Shown here piece after piece: positions 17,486-25,778 of a stretch of DNA of 64,000 nucleotides (position 1 is its first letter; every line of letters starts with the position of its first letter). The stretch is from Nostocoides_A vanveenii (GTDB taxonomy: Bacteria; Actinomycetota; Actinomycetes; Actinomycetales; Dermatophilaceae). Made by a program: the position numbers and the translations under genes. Below the pieces are notes generated by a model, which was given only the letters and a program-made list of their open reading frames with translations, searched no databases and had not been told where the DNA came from. Location: contig NZ_BAAAPN010000009.1 of assembly GCF_039531165.1 (NCBI RefSeq), positions 1-64,000 on the forward strand, in the 5' to 3' direction.

Positions 17486-18051
17486 CCCTGACACGTGCCT
17501 GGGTCTCGGATCATCAGGGACGACTGCTTGCCGGGGCCGCGCTGGTCGCCGGCCTCGCAACGCTCGGCCGGGAGCTGGAGATCGGCAATCCGCTCGGCGA
17601 AAGCTTCTTAGCCATCCGGCTAGGACAGATTCTGATGCCTGCCCTTGCAGCGAGCGCCGTCGGCGCGGTCCCGTCTTCGGCGGCAGAGTCCCTGTCACTG
17701 CGAACACCGCTGCTCTTGCGCCTGATGTGGACCGGCCTGATCGTCCTCGCCTTCCATAGCTACGCCTGGTCGGCCCGGCCGGACCATGCCTTGATGGGGA
17801 CGCTATGGACGGGCGCGTTGTCTTTGTCTTTGCCGCTTGCAATCGCCCTCCTGGTCAACCGGAGCGCTGGCCTGGCAGCGGCGTGTCTCTGGGTGCCCGT
17901 GATTGTCATTTCACCCGCCTACCCGCCATTTGCGCCGTGGGCGTTGATGTCGTTCGTTCCGAGCGTCACCGGCACGGGCGTGGCACTCGGAATTGATCTG
18001 TCCGCCTTGCTGTTGGTGGCGACTAACGGTTTCGGTCGGCGACGGATTTAG
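17482..18051 (+). CDS. Small polytopic membrane protein, second permease subunit
   Basis: A 189-residue protein with about five hydrophobic segments (LLAGAALVAGLATL, LRLMWTGLIVLAFHSYAW, GALSLSLPLAIALLV, ACLWVPVIVISPAYPPF, IDLSALLLVATNGF). No soluble domain or known motif was seen. It starts inside the stop codon of the larger membrane protein, so the four genes form one tightly coupled operon. It is probably the partner permease half. Its 3' end overlaps the convergent DUF3037 gene by 29 bp, which is unusual and may mark the right junction of the acquired segment. Confidence 0.65.
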   Translation: MTLTRAWVSDHQGRLLAGAALVAGLATLGRELEIGNPLGESFLAIRLGQILMPALAASAVGAVPSSAAESLSLRTPLLLRLMWTGLIVLAFHSYAWSARPDHALMGTLWTGALSLSLPLAIALLVNRSAGLAAACLWVPVIVISPAYPPFAPWALMSFVPSVTGTGVALGIDLSALLLVATNGFGRRRI

Positions 18052-18445
18052 CCCAGCCCGTGCTCCCGCCAACGAGTCGGTCGGCGAGCAAGTGCAGTTG
18101 GGCAGCGGGGTCGTCGGTGACGCCGCCGTGCACCGGGCCGGGTTGCACGACGGTGCTGCGGGGTGCGGCGAGCCAGCCGAAGCGTTTGCCGGGTGTCGCC
18201 AGCGTGGGCCGGCCGCGGCCGGTGACGCCACGGCATACGTCACACACCACGGTGAGGGCGGCAGCGACAGCGGCGAGGTCCAGCGTTGGGGCGAAGGCCT
18301 GCAGGCGCACCTCGTCGAGGTGGAAGGCGGCATCGAGGTAGTCGACGGCATCGGCAAAGAGCACCACACCGACGTTGACGAACTCTTCGCGATCGACGCG
18401 CGGCACGCAACGCAGGACTACGTACTGGTAGGGAATCGCGGTCAC
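18023..18445 (-). CDS. DUF3037 protein
   Basis: A 140-residue protein matching the DUF3037 family start pattern (AIPYQYVVLRCVPRVDREEFVNVGVVLFA). Function is unknown. The GTG at 18443-18445 overlaps the stop of the HipA-like gene (GTGA), so the two are cotranslated. HipA-like/DUF3037 pairs are a recurring two-gene arrangement in bacteria, which supports a joint role. It overlaps the convergent membrane gene by 29 bp at its 3' end. Confidence 0.8.
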   Translation of the reverse strand: MTAIPYQYVVLRCVPRVDREEFVNVGVVLFADAVDYLDAAFHLDEVRLQAFAPTLDLAAVAAALTVVCDVCRGVTGRGRPTLATPGKRFGWLAAPRSTVVQPGPVHGGVTDDPAAQLHLLADRLVGGSTGWAKSVADRNR

Positions 18446-19209
18446 GTGGTGCCGCCCGGAAGCCACGCGGGGGAGTTGTCGAGGCGGGCGCGGAGGTGGG
18501 CGGCATACGCCTGTCGGGCGGCGCCGGGATCCGGGAGCCAGGGTGTCGGTTCGAGCCAATCGTCGGGGACGGACTCCAGGATCGTGGTCACAAGCGCGTC
18601 GGTCACGCGCGGCGCGAGTCGTTCGTGGGCCCCGCCGACCGGCCCGGCGATATCGGCGAGGACGTGCTTCGAAGCCTCGAAGGGGAGGGCGGCGAACCTG
18701 CCGGGGTCGGGTTCGCGGCGCGGCCAGCTGTGGTGGAAATAGAGCGCAGCGCCGTGGTCGATTGCCCACGTTGTGCCATGCCAGACAAGGAGATTCGGGT
18801 TTGCCCAGGTGCGGTCGACATTGGCTGTGAAGGAGTCGAGCCAGATGATGTCGGCGGCAGCTTCGGGAGTGGGAGGTCGAGAGCCGTCGTAGCCGAAGGA
18901 GCCGGGGAGGAAGTCGACGCCGAGGTTGCGTCCGACGCTGGCCGAGAGGAGATCCTGGACCTCCTCGTCGGCTTCGTACCTGGCAATCGCCGCGGGCAGG
19001 TCGATCACGACCAGGCGTGGCGTCGGGACATGGAGGGCGCGGGCGAGCTCGCCGACGATGGCTTCGGCCACCAGCACCTTCAGGCCCTGTCCGGCGCCGC
19101 GGAACTTCGCGACATAGGTCCCGAGATCGTCGGCCTCAACGATGCCCGGCAGACTGCCGCCCTCGCGCAGGGGCGTCACGAAACGCGTGGCGCGGACCGG
19201 TTCGAGCAT
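18442..19209 (-). CDS. HipA-like kinase-fold protein
   Basis: A 255-residue protein of the short HipA-like kinase group. Visible elements are the nucleotide-binding strand LGTYVAKFRGAGQG (Lys near 35), the catalytic loop DIIWLDSFTANVDRTWANPNLL, and the metal-binding WAIDHGAALYF. It lacks the full two-domain HipA architecture and there is no HipB-type antitoxin next to it; instead the partner is DUF3037. The ATG follows a TACCCT box by 6 nt (leaderless). Whether it phosphorylates a protein is unknown. A toxin role should not be assumed. Confidence 0.8.
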   Translation of the reverse strand: MLEPVRATRFVTPLREGGSLPGIVEADDLGTYVAKFRGAGQGLKVLVAEAIVGELARALHVPTPRLVVIDLPAAIARYEADEEVQDLLSASVGRNLGVDFLPGSFGYDGSRPPTPEAAADIIWLDSFTANVDRTWANPNLLVWHGTTWAIDHGAALYFHHSWPRREPDPGRFAALPFEASKHVLADIAGPVGGAHERLAPRVTDALVTTILESVPDDWLEPTPWLPDPGAARQAYAAHLRARLDNSPAWLPGGTT

Positions 19210-19293
19210 GGCAGAAGGGTATGCGGACTGCCCTACAGTGTGCGGACGCCCTGCCGACGCGCGGCCGCGGCGATCAGATCATCAGGAGTCATC

Positions 19294-19708
19294 GTGTCAC
19301 GCTCAACCCCTACCTGACCTTCGACGGCAACGCCTGCGAGGCGATGGCGTTCTACGCCGCCGTCCTCGGCGGTGACCTGCGAGTCAGCACCTTCGCCGAG
19401 TTCGGTGACCCGGGCAACGAGGGTGTCATGCACGCCCAACTGCAGACGCCGGCCGGCTTCACGTCGATGGCGTCCGACATGCCGCCAGGGATGGGTGACG
19501 GGTATGTCGCGGGCACCAATATCTCGATCAGCCTCAGCGGGAACGCGAGCAATGAACTGCGCGGCTACTGGGCCGGGCTGGCCGAGGGCGGCACCGTCAC
19601 GATGCCGTTGGAGAAGCAGATGTGGGGCGACGAGTTCGGGATGCTCGACGACCGCTTCGGGATCACTGGATGGGCAACATTGCCGGGGCGGCGCCCGCAC
19701 AGGACTGA
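19294..19708 (+). pseudogene. VOC/PhnB-like protein, broken by single-base losses
   Basis: The reading frame from 19299 encodes a clear PhnB-like VOC protein (TLNPYLTFDGNACEAMAFY, GEFGDP-like FAEFGDPGNEG, GTVTMPLEKQMWGDEFGML). Near the end, after FGI at 19662-19664, one base is missing. Resuming at TGG 19667 gives the normal family ending WMGNIAGAAPAQD and a TGA at 19706-19708. At the front, the well-placed AGGAG (19284-19288) and GTG 19294 are also one base out of frame with the body. The gene thus seems to carry two small deletions. The protein would bind a small molecule; the substrate of this subfamily is not known. Confidence 0.65.
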
Positions 19709-19736
19709 GGTCTGTGTTCACGGGCAAAGGGCACTG

Positions 19737-19790
19737 AACGGACGGAACCCGGGGCTCGTGGCGAATGCCGCGGAGTCGGGTTCCGCCGTT
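19737..19790. terminator. Bidirectional hairpin between converging VOC and SRPBCC genes
   Basis: Arms CGGAACCCG (19743-19751) and CGGGTTCCG (19777-19785) pair perfectly, and flanking AACG/CGTT bases extend the stem with a mismatch. It lies between the 3' ends of two converging genes, as expected for a shared terminator. Confidence 0.5.
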
Positions 19791-19812
19791 TGCGGGCCTG
19801 AAGGAGGGGAGA

Positions 19813-20277
19813 TCAGGACCCGCTCGCGGCCTCGTCGAGCTTGACCAAGGTTGCCTTCATTTGGTCTTCGCTCACCAGAGGGAATTTCACCTTCTGTAGC
19901 AAAGCAGGGTCGGTAACCTTCGACCAGTCATAGGAATGACGGACAAGGGTGTGGTCCGGGCCCTCGGGGGAGAGTTCCCAGACCCATTCCCAGCCGGGCG
20001 GTTCGGTGCCAGCGGGGGCGGTCTGCCAGGCGAGCAAGGCGTTGTCGGCGTAGCCGGTGACGTGGTTGTCGGTCTGGTACTCACCGCCCATGTGGTCACC
20101 CTCCATGTTCATGGTGAAGATGTCCCCGACAGCCTTGATCCGCTGGGCGCCGGCCGTCGAGCGGATAAAGCCGGAACCGTCGAGAGCGATGTGCCGTTCC
20201 GGGTTGGAGAGGATATCGAAGACGGTGTCTGTCGAGGCGGGAATGAGACGCTCGACGGTGATTTTGGTGTCGGCCAT
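19813..20277 (-). CDS. SRPBCC/START-like lipid-binding family protein
   Basis: A 154-residue protein of the SRPBCC fold: VERLIPASTDTVFDILSNPERH at the N terminus (polyketide cyclase/AHSA1-like), a mid-region WVWELSPEGPDHTLVRHSYDW, and a C-terminal helix (EDQMKATLVKLDEAA). It would form a hydrophobic pocket; the ligand is unknown. ATG 20277 (MADTKIT) is preferred over an in-frame start 24 bases upstream because family members begin just before the first strand. It is a single gene, convergent with the VOC remnant. Confidence 0.75.
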   Translation of the reverse strand: MADTKITVERLIPASTDTVFDILSNPERHIALDGSGFIRSTAGAQRIKAVGDIFTMNMEGDHMGGEYQTDNHVTGYADNALLAWQTAPAGTEPPGWEWVWELSPEGPDHTLVRHSYDWSKVTDPALLQKVKFPLVSEDQMKATLVKLDEAASGS

Positions 20278-20357
20278 CTCTGCACCATAAGTCAGTCCCA
20301 TCGAGGACAGGGGCTAAGCGCCCAGGCGTCGTTGCGGTAGGCCACGTCGCTATGGGG

Positions 20358-21881
20358 CTACCAGCCTCGCACGGCCTTCACGGTGTCTATGGTGTCGGCC
20401 TGCTCGGCGCTCTTGTCGTCGCGATAGCGCAACACGCGGGCGAAGCGCAGAGCCATGCCGCCGGGGTAACGCGAGCTGCGTTGGATACCGTCGAAGGCGA
20501 TCTCGACAACCTGCTCGGGGCGCACATACACGGTGTAGCTGTCGCGACTGGTCTGAAGTTCCTGGAAGCGTTCGGTCTGCCAGTCGAGCATCGCGTCGGT
20601 CATGCCTTTGAAGGTCTTGCCGAGCATGACGAAGTCGCCGGTGCGTGGATCGCGCGCTCCCAGGTGGATATTCGACAGTTTGCCCCGTCGGCGACCGCTG
20701 CCCCACTCGACGGCCAGTACGACAAGATCGAGGGTATGCCGTGGCTTCACTTTCACCCAGCCCGCGCCGCGGCGGCCCGCGGCATACGCACTGGTGGGGT
20801 CCTTGACGATGACGCCCTCGTGGCCCGCGCTGACCTGGGCGGCGAAGAACTCGGTGGCTGTGGTGGGGGAGCCGGTATGGATGCGCTCGATGCGGGCGGT
20901 GGGGGGCACGAGAGCGTCGAGCCTCTCGATTCGCTGGGTCAGGGGTTGGTCGAGCAGGTCTTCGTCGTCGATGTGGAGCAGGTCGAAGAAGCTCGTGGCA
21001 AGCGGGGTGGACGCGCGCAGCGTGGCCGGGTCCGCGCTGGAGGCGGTGCGCGAGCCGGTGACCTGGAAGGGCTCGGGACGGCCGTCGGGGCGCACGGCGA
21101 CGGTTTCGCCGTCAAGGACGAGGCGCTCGGCGGGTAGGGCCCGGACGAGCTCGACGACCTCGGGCAGACGATCGGTGATCTCGTCAAGGCTCCGGGTGAA
21201 GAGCTGAACCTCGTCACCGTCTTTGTGGGCTTGCAGCCGGACGCCGTCGATCTTGCGCTCCAGCAACATCGGCGTGCCGGCGGTCATCGCCGCGGCGACG
21301 TCCGGGGCGCTGCCGGCGAGCATCGGCCGGAGCGGTCGTCCGACCTCCAGGGTGACTGCCTCGAGGGCGCTCTGTCCGCCGGACATAGCCGCCTCGGCGA
21401 CCGGTCCAGCGAAGCCCGCGAGCATGACGGCGCGCTGCACCGCGGCCAGCGGGACCTCGGCGGCCTTGGCGATCGCGGCGAGCATGACGCCGTCCTGGGC
21501 GCCCTGGCGGACGCCACCGAGCATCAGGCCGCGCAGGTACTCCTGCTCGGAAGACGTTGCGCGGCTCAGCAATTCGGTGAGGATGGCCCGACGCGTGGCG
21601 CCGGATCCCTCGCCGCCGGTGGTAGCCAGCTGCTCAAACGCCGCGTCGACCTCGGCCACGGTGAGGGTGGCCTCCTGTGCTGAGTCCGGCAGGGTGGAGA
21701 GTGAGCGCCAGCCAACGCCGAGCCGGCGCTGCGGCAGGACGTTCGACAGGTAGGACGCGACGACGCCGACCTCGCCCGGCTCCGCCGCGCTCAGCGTCTC
21801 GGCCACAAACGCGACCTTCGCATTGCGCGCGGACGTGGCGACGAGATCCGCGGAGGTCTGGACGAGGCGAGCGAGCAGCAT
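20358..21881 (-). CDS. ligB: ATP-dependent DNA ligase (LigB type)
   Basis: Seals DNA nicks using ATP. The adenylation motif LERKIDGVRLQ places the nucleophile lysine near residue 210. The nucleotidyltransferase domain follows (LVLDGETVAV, FFDLLHIDDEDLL, EGVIVKDPTSAYAAGRRGAGWVKVK split by motifs III-V), then an OB domain (GKTFKGMTDAMLDWQT). An N-terminal DNA-binding domain occupies the first 180 residues. ATG 21881 is chosen; the 507-residue product matches mycobacterial LigB, whose start is similar (MLLxxxxxTSxDVAATSxRxxK). An in-frame start 72 bases upstream is less likely. LigB is non-essential in mycobacteria, where the NAD ligase LigA does replication. Confidence 0.92.
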   Translation of the reverse strand: MLLARLVQTSADLVATSARNAKVAFVAETLSAAEPGEVGVVASYLSNVLPQRRLGVGWRSLSTLPDSAQEATLTVAEVDAAFEQLATTGGEGSGATRRAILTELLSRATSSEQEYLRGLMLGGVRQGAQDGVMLAAIAKAAEVPLAAVQRAVMLAGFAGPVAEAAMSGGQSALEAVTLEVGRPLRPMLAGSAPDVAAAMTAGTPMLLERKIDGVRLQAHKDGDEVQLFTRSLDEITDRLPEVVELVRALPAERLVLDGETVAVRPDGRPEPFQVTGSRTASSADPATLRASTPLATSFFDLLHIDDEDLLDQPLTQRIERLDALVPPTARIERIHTGSPTTATEFFAAQVSAGHEGVIVKDPTSAYAAGRRGAGWVKVKPRHTLDLVVLAVEWGSGRRRGKLSNIHLGARDPRTGDFVMLGKTFKGMTDAMLDWQTERFQELQTSRDSYTVYVRPEQVVEIAFDGIQRSSRYPGGMALRFARVLRYRDDKSAEQADTIDTVKAVRGW

Positions 21882-22064
21882 ACGGTCGATTGTGTCGCGG
21901 GGCACCGACAACGGGCAGAGGAGCCAAGAAGGATCCGCCGGCTGAGCCTGCACACCCCGGTGCCGGCGAGTGCGTGCTTAGCCCCCGCGGCAGGGCGAGG
22001 CGAACTAGAGCGTGTGACGAAACCACGGAGGGACAGCGGTCCCCGCGAAGTATTGAAGCTGAGT

Positions 22065-22114
22065 CCCACGCTCTGCGTGGGCCGAAGGAGCGAGGGTCCC
22101 ACGCTCTGCGTGGG
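22065..22114. repeat. Two tandem identical hairpins (CCCACGC TCT GCGTGGG)
   Basis: CCCACGC-TCT-GCGTGGG occurs at 22065-22081 and again at 22098-22114, each a perfect 7-bp stem with a 3-nt loop, preceded by GT. They sit in the 350-bp region between the 5' ends of ligB and the YihY gene. That region otherwise shows no gene; the YihY ribosome site CGGAGGA lies at 22222-22228. Such paired short palindromes resemble REP elements. Confidence 0.7.
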
Positions 22115-22231
22115 CAAACTTCGTGGGGTGTCGTAGCGTGGGTGTGGCTCCAGACGACATCTGACTGACCGATGACATCCCCCAGCCGACCCAGACCGAC
22201 CCGACCTGGCCCAAGACCCCCCGGAGGAACA

Positions 22232-23530
22232 ATGGCCGCCGAAGGGCAAGCTGCCGTGAAAGACGGAACGGCGCCGGCCCCGGACGACCCGCGCAAGCCG
22301 CAGGCGCCGACCGAGATCAAGAAGCCCGGGTGGAAGTACACCCTCAAAGCCGCCTGGCACGAGTTCGGTCAGGATCAGTGCACGGACCTCGCCGCGGCGC
22401 TGACCTACTACTCCGTCCTCGCGGTCTTCCCCGCACTGCTCGCGCTGGTCTCGCTGCTCGGTGTCGTCGGGCAGGGGCAGTCAACCATCGACGCTCTCTT
22501 GAAGTTGCTCGACGAGGCCGGCATCGGCAATGTCGACGCCGAACTGCGCAAGGTCCTCACCAGCATGGTCAACGCAGGCGGCGCCGGTTTCGCGCTCGTC
22601 ACGGGAATTCTCGGCGCCCTGTGGTCGGCGTCGGGATATGTCGGCGCTTTCGGCCGCGCGATGAACCGGATCTACCAGATCGATGAGGGCCGGCCGTTCT
22701 GGAAATTGCGCCCGATCCAGCTCGCGGTCACCGTCTTCATGGTCATCCTCGCGGCACTGGTGCTGCTTGGCTTGGTCGTCAGCGGCCCGCTGGCGCGAAG
22801 CATCGGCGATGTCATCGGCCTCGGCGACACCGCCGTGACCGCCTGGAATATCGCAAAGTGGCCGGTCATCCTGGCCATCGTCGTCGTCATGGTCGCCGTC
22901 CTCTACTACGCGACGCCGAATGTCCGCCAGCCTAAGATCCAGTGGGTCAGCATCGGTGCGGTCATCGCCATCCTTACGTGGGTGCTTGCGTCGCTGGCGT
23001 TCGGCTTCTATGTCTCCCAGTTCAGCAACTACAACAAGACCTATGGCTCGCTCGCTGGCGTCGTCGTCTTCCTCCTCTGGCTCTGGCTGACCAATCTCGC
23101 GCTGCTCTTCGGCGCCGAGGTCGATTCGGAACTCGAACGTGCCCGCCAGTTGCAGGCCGGCATCGTCGCTGAGCGCAACCTCCAACTGCCGCCCCGCGAT
23201 GACACGAAGTCCAAGAAGGCGGCGGCCAAACACGAGAAGAAGGTCGCCGAGGGCCGCGAACTGCGCGAGTCATCCGGCAACAGCATTGAGCCGATCGATC
23301 CCCACCGCACCGGCGAGCTCGCCCAGGCCACGCCTGACAAGAAGGCTGCGCGTCAAGCGGCAGCAGCCGAGCCCGGCGGCCTCGACTCGGCCGCCCGGCC
23401 ACCTATCGCAGACCGGCCCGCGACCCCGGAGGAGCAACCCGTCACGACGGTCGGCTTCGTCGGGATGATCGGTCTCGTCCTCATGCGGGTCCTCGCGAGA
23501 CGCAAGAAGGCAATGGCCCGCGCGCGATAG
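22232..23530 (+). CDS. YihY/BrkB-family membrane protein
   Basis: A 432-residue protein. The YihY core has six membrane helices between about residues 55 and 300, starting with the family motif CTDLAAALTYYSVLAVFPALLAL. It continues with SGYVGAFGRAMNRIY, YYATPNV and ending AGVVVFLLWLWLTNLALLFGAEVDSELER. A hydrophilic tail of about 100 charged and alanine-rich residues ends in one more hydrophobic stretch (VGFVGMIGLVLMRVLARR). Often misnamed ribonuclease BN; the true role is unknown. ATG 22232 is preceded by GGAGGA (22223-22228). Earlier in-frame codons lack a ribosome site. Confidence 0.88.
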   Translation: MAAEGQAAVKDGTAPAPDDPRKPQAPTEIKKPGWKYTLKAAWHEFGQDQCTDLAAALTYYSVLAVFPALLALVSLLGVVGQGQSTIDALLKLLDEAGIGNVDAELRKVLTSMVNAGGAGFALVTGILGALWSASGYVGAFGRAMNRIYQIDEGRPFWKLRPIQLAVTVFMVILAALVLLGLVVSGPLARSIGDVIGLGDTAVTAWNIAKWPVILAIVVVMVAVLYYATPNVRQPKIQWVSIGAVIAILTWVLASLAFGFYVSQFSNYNKTYGSLAGVVVFLLWLWLTNLALLFGAEVDSELERARQLQAGIVAERNLQLPPRDDTKSKKAAAKHEKKVAEGRELRESSGNSIEPIDPHRTGELAQATPDKKAARQAAAAEPGGLDSAARPPIADRPATPEEQPVTTVGFVGMIGLVLMRVLARRKKAMARAR

Positions 23531-23550
23531 GAGGCGAAGCCGTCACGATG

Positions 23551-23634
23551 TGTCCGAGGGGGGACTTGAACCCCCATCCCCGTGAGGGGACTAGCACCTC
23601 AAGCTAGCGCGTCTGCCAATTCCGCCACCCGGAC
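23551..23634 (-). tRNA. tRNA-Leu (anticodon GAG)
   Basis: An 84-nt class II tRNA on the minus strand. The acceptor arms GTCCGGG and CTCGGAC pair. The D-arm contains GGCGGAATTGGCAGACGC. The anticodon stem CTAGC/GCTAG closes the loop TTGAGGT, with anticodon GAG (complement of 23598-23600). The variable stem CCCC/GGGG around TCAC and the T-arm GGGGGTTCAAGTCCCCC are present. CCA is not encoded. The long variable arm and sequence identify tRNA-Leu. Confidence 0.97.
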
Positions 23635-23807
23635 GAGGTATCGGCGTGACGCCCAGGAGCGCCGCACCGAGGGGAGAGACTAGCACGCCGGCCGGGGCCT
23701 ACCCAATCGCGGGCGCCTCCCGCGTCCTGCCAGCACGCCGTGATCGTTGCCTCATCGGGAATGGCCCGCGGATCACCGGAATTCCCCGCGTGCGGCACAC
23801 TGGCGCC

Positions 23808-24764
23808 GTGCTGCACCTGCGCGTGACCACGCCTACCGAACTGACCCCCGGTGTGCTCGACGTGGTCAACGGCCATCCGTATGTCAGCGCGGTCGGCTTC
23901 CACCGTGGTGCAGCGCTGCGGCCCCTGGGCGACATCGTCACCGCCGATGTGGCGCGCGAAGGTGCCAACGAGATCCTCGACGCGCTGCGCGACCTAGGCG
24001 TGCACAAGTACGGCACCGTCCACATCGAGGAAGTCGGGACCTGGCTCTCGCACGGCGCCTACGAGGCAGAGAGTCAGGCCCCAGGCTCCAGCGCCGATGC
24101 GGTGGTGTGGGCGCAGGTGGGGAATCGGGCATACGCCGACTCCGAGTTCAACTGGACCTTCCTGTCGTTCATGACCATGGCCACCCTCCTGGCCAGCATC
24201 GCCATTGTGGTCGACTCGGGGATCCTGACCGTCGGCGCCATGGTCCTCGGCCCCGAGTTCGGGGCGATCGCCGCGATCGGCCTGGCACTCGTGCGACGGC
24301 GTTGGCACCTGCTGGCGCTGGCCACTCGGACTCTCACCCTGGGCTTCGGCGTCGCCATTGCCATCACCACGCTCGCCAGCCTGACCGGGCGCCTCCTCGG
24401 CTGGGTCACCCTCGAGGACGTCATCGGCCCGCGCCCCGGCACCGCCTTCATCTACTCCCCGGACAAGTGGTCCTTCATCGTGGCGATCGTGGCGGCGGCG
24501 GCCGGCGTCCTCTCGCTGACCTCGGCCAAGGTCGGCGGCCTGTCGGGTGTCTTCATCTCGGTCACAACGATTCCCGCAGCCGGCAATGTCGGGCTGGGGC
24601 TAGCGTTCGGCGCCTGGGGCGAGATTCGCGGATCGGTCATCCAACTCGTGGTCAACCTTGCGGGCATGGCGATCGCCGGCTGGTTGACGCTGTTCTTGCA
24701 GCAGTCCATCTGGTCTCGGATCAGCCCGCGCAGCAAGACGATGGTCGGCCGCCTGCCGCAATGA
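23808..24764 (+). CDS. DUF389 membrane protein
   Basis: A 318-residue protein. A soluble N-terminal domain of about 110 residues begins LHLRVTTPTELTPGVLDVV. The DUF389 membrane core follows with about six helices, containing the hallmark VDSGILTVGAMVLGPEFGAI and a second half with LSGVFISVTTIPAAGNVGLGLAFG. Function is unknown; it resembles a transporter. GTG 23808 is chosen because CACACT, close to a -10 box, ends 6 nt before it; an in-frame ATG 162 bases upstream would put the start within 12 bases of the tRNA gene and add a Pro/Arg-rich stretch absent from the family. Confidence 0.8.
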   Translation: MLHLRVTTPTELTPGVLDVVNGHPYVSAVGFHRGAALRPLGDIVTADVAREGANEILDALRDLGVHKYGTVHIEEVGTWLSHGAYEAESQAPGSSADAVVWAQVGNRAYADSEFNWTFLSFMTMATLLASIAIVVDSGILTVGAMVLGPEFGAIAAIGLALVRRRWHLLALATRTLTLGFGVAIAITTLASLTGRLLGWVTLEDVIGPRPGTAFIYSPDKWSFIVAIVAAAAGVLSLTSAKVGGLSGVFISVTTIPAAGNVGLGLAFGAWGEIRGSVIQLVVNLAGMAIAGWLTLFLQQSIWSRISPRSKTMVGRLPQ

Positions 24765-24818
24765 ACCGACCGTATGCCGTGAGGTCTAGGTTCAGCAGAT
24801 CGGACCAAGGAGGTTGTG

Positions 24819-25746
24819 GTGCAGGTACTCGACGGACGCGAGGTGCCCCTCGGCGGCATACGTGCACTGACCGTGCGACGCACGCTGCCGCATCGCGATC
24901 GGTCGTTTCATCGGGGCGTGGTGCTTCGTCGACCACTACGGTCCCGCGCCCGTCGGCGTCGACGGATCGGGCGGTATGGACGTGCCACCCCACCCGCACA
25001 CCGGCCTGCAGACCGTCTCCTGGCTCTTCGACGGCGAGATCGAGCACCGCGACTCCGGCGGCAATCACGCGATGGTCCGTCCCGGGGAGGTCAACCTGAT
25101 GACCGGTGGGCGGGGCATCGCCCACTCCGAGGTGTCCACGCCGGCCACGCACGTGCTGCACGGCGTCCAGTTATGGGTGGCGCTGCCCGAGGAAGCCCGC
25201 CAGCACGAGCGGTCGTTCGAGCACTTCGCCCCGCAGCGGGCGGCGCTGCCGGGGGAAGCGGGCACGGCATACGTGTTCCTGGGCGCGCTGGGCAATGTGG
25301 CGGCATCGCCTGTCAAAACACACACTCCGCTGCTGGGGGCGCAACTCGACCTCGTGCCCGGGGCGATGCTGGACCTGAGGTTGGACCCGGCATACGAGCA
25401 CGGGGTGCTGCTCGACATCGGCGCCCTGAGCGTCGCCGGGCGGGACTTGGCCTTCGGCGACCTGGCGTGCTTCGACGCCGGGCGCGACTCGCTGACGCTG
25501 GCGGCCGGGCCGGCGGGGGCGCGTGTCGTGCTACTCGGCGGCCTCCCCTTCGAGGAGGAGATCGTCATGTGGTGGAACTTCGTCGCCCGCACCCACGACG
25601 AAATCGTGGAAGCGCGCGACGAGTGGGAGGCGAGCAGCGATCGCTTCGGCGACGTGCCCGGGTATGCCGGCGCGGTCGCCCGCATCCCCGCGCCGCCGCT
25701 GCCGAGTGGGCGGCTGCGGTCGCGGAACCGTTCCGGCCGCACCTAA
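24819..25746 (+). pseudogene. Pirin-family protein, frameshifted in a T run
   Basis: A pirin-type cupin split by one extra T. From GTG 24819 (ribosome site AAGGAGG at 24807-24813) the frame reads VQVLDGREVPLGGIRALTVRRT then LPHRDRSF. Removing one T from the TTT at 24906-24908 gives the normal continuation IGAWCFVDHYGPAPVGVDGS, followed by MDVPPHPHTGLQTVSWLF with the metal-binding histidines. The rest, to 25746, is intact (GEIEHRDSGGN, LMTGGRGIAHSE). The uninterrupted part starts at ATG 24976. A TAGGTT box at about 24786 is the likely promoter. Pirins bind iron; some act as quercetinases. Both parts are in good condition, so the break is recent or a sequencing error. Confidence 0.75.
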
Positions 25747-25778
25747 GCTGCGTGCGTCGCCGCCAATCGTCACCCGTC

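Noticed and set aside
18442..19209. Classic HipBA toxin-antitoxin
   Set aside because: There is no HipB-like DNA-binding gene. The partner is DUF3037 and the protein lacks the N-terminal HipA subdomain.
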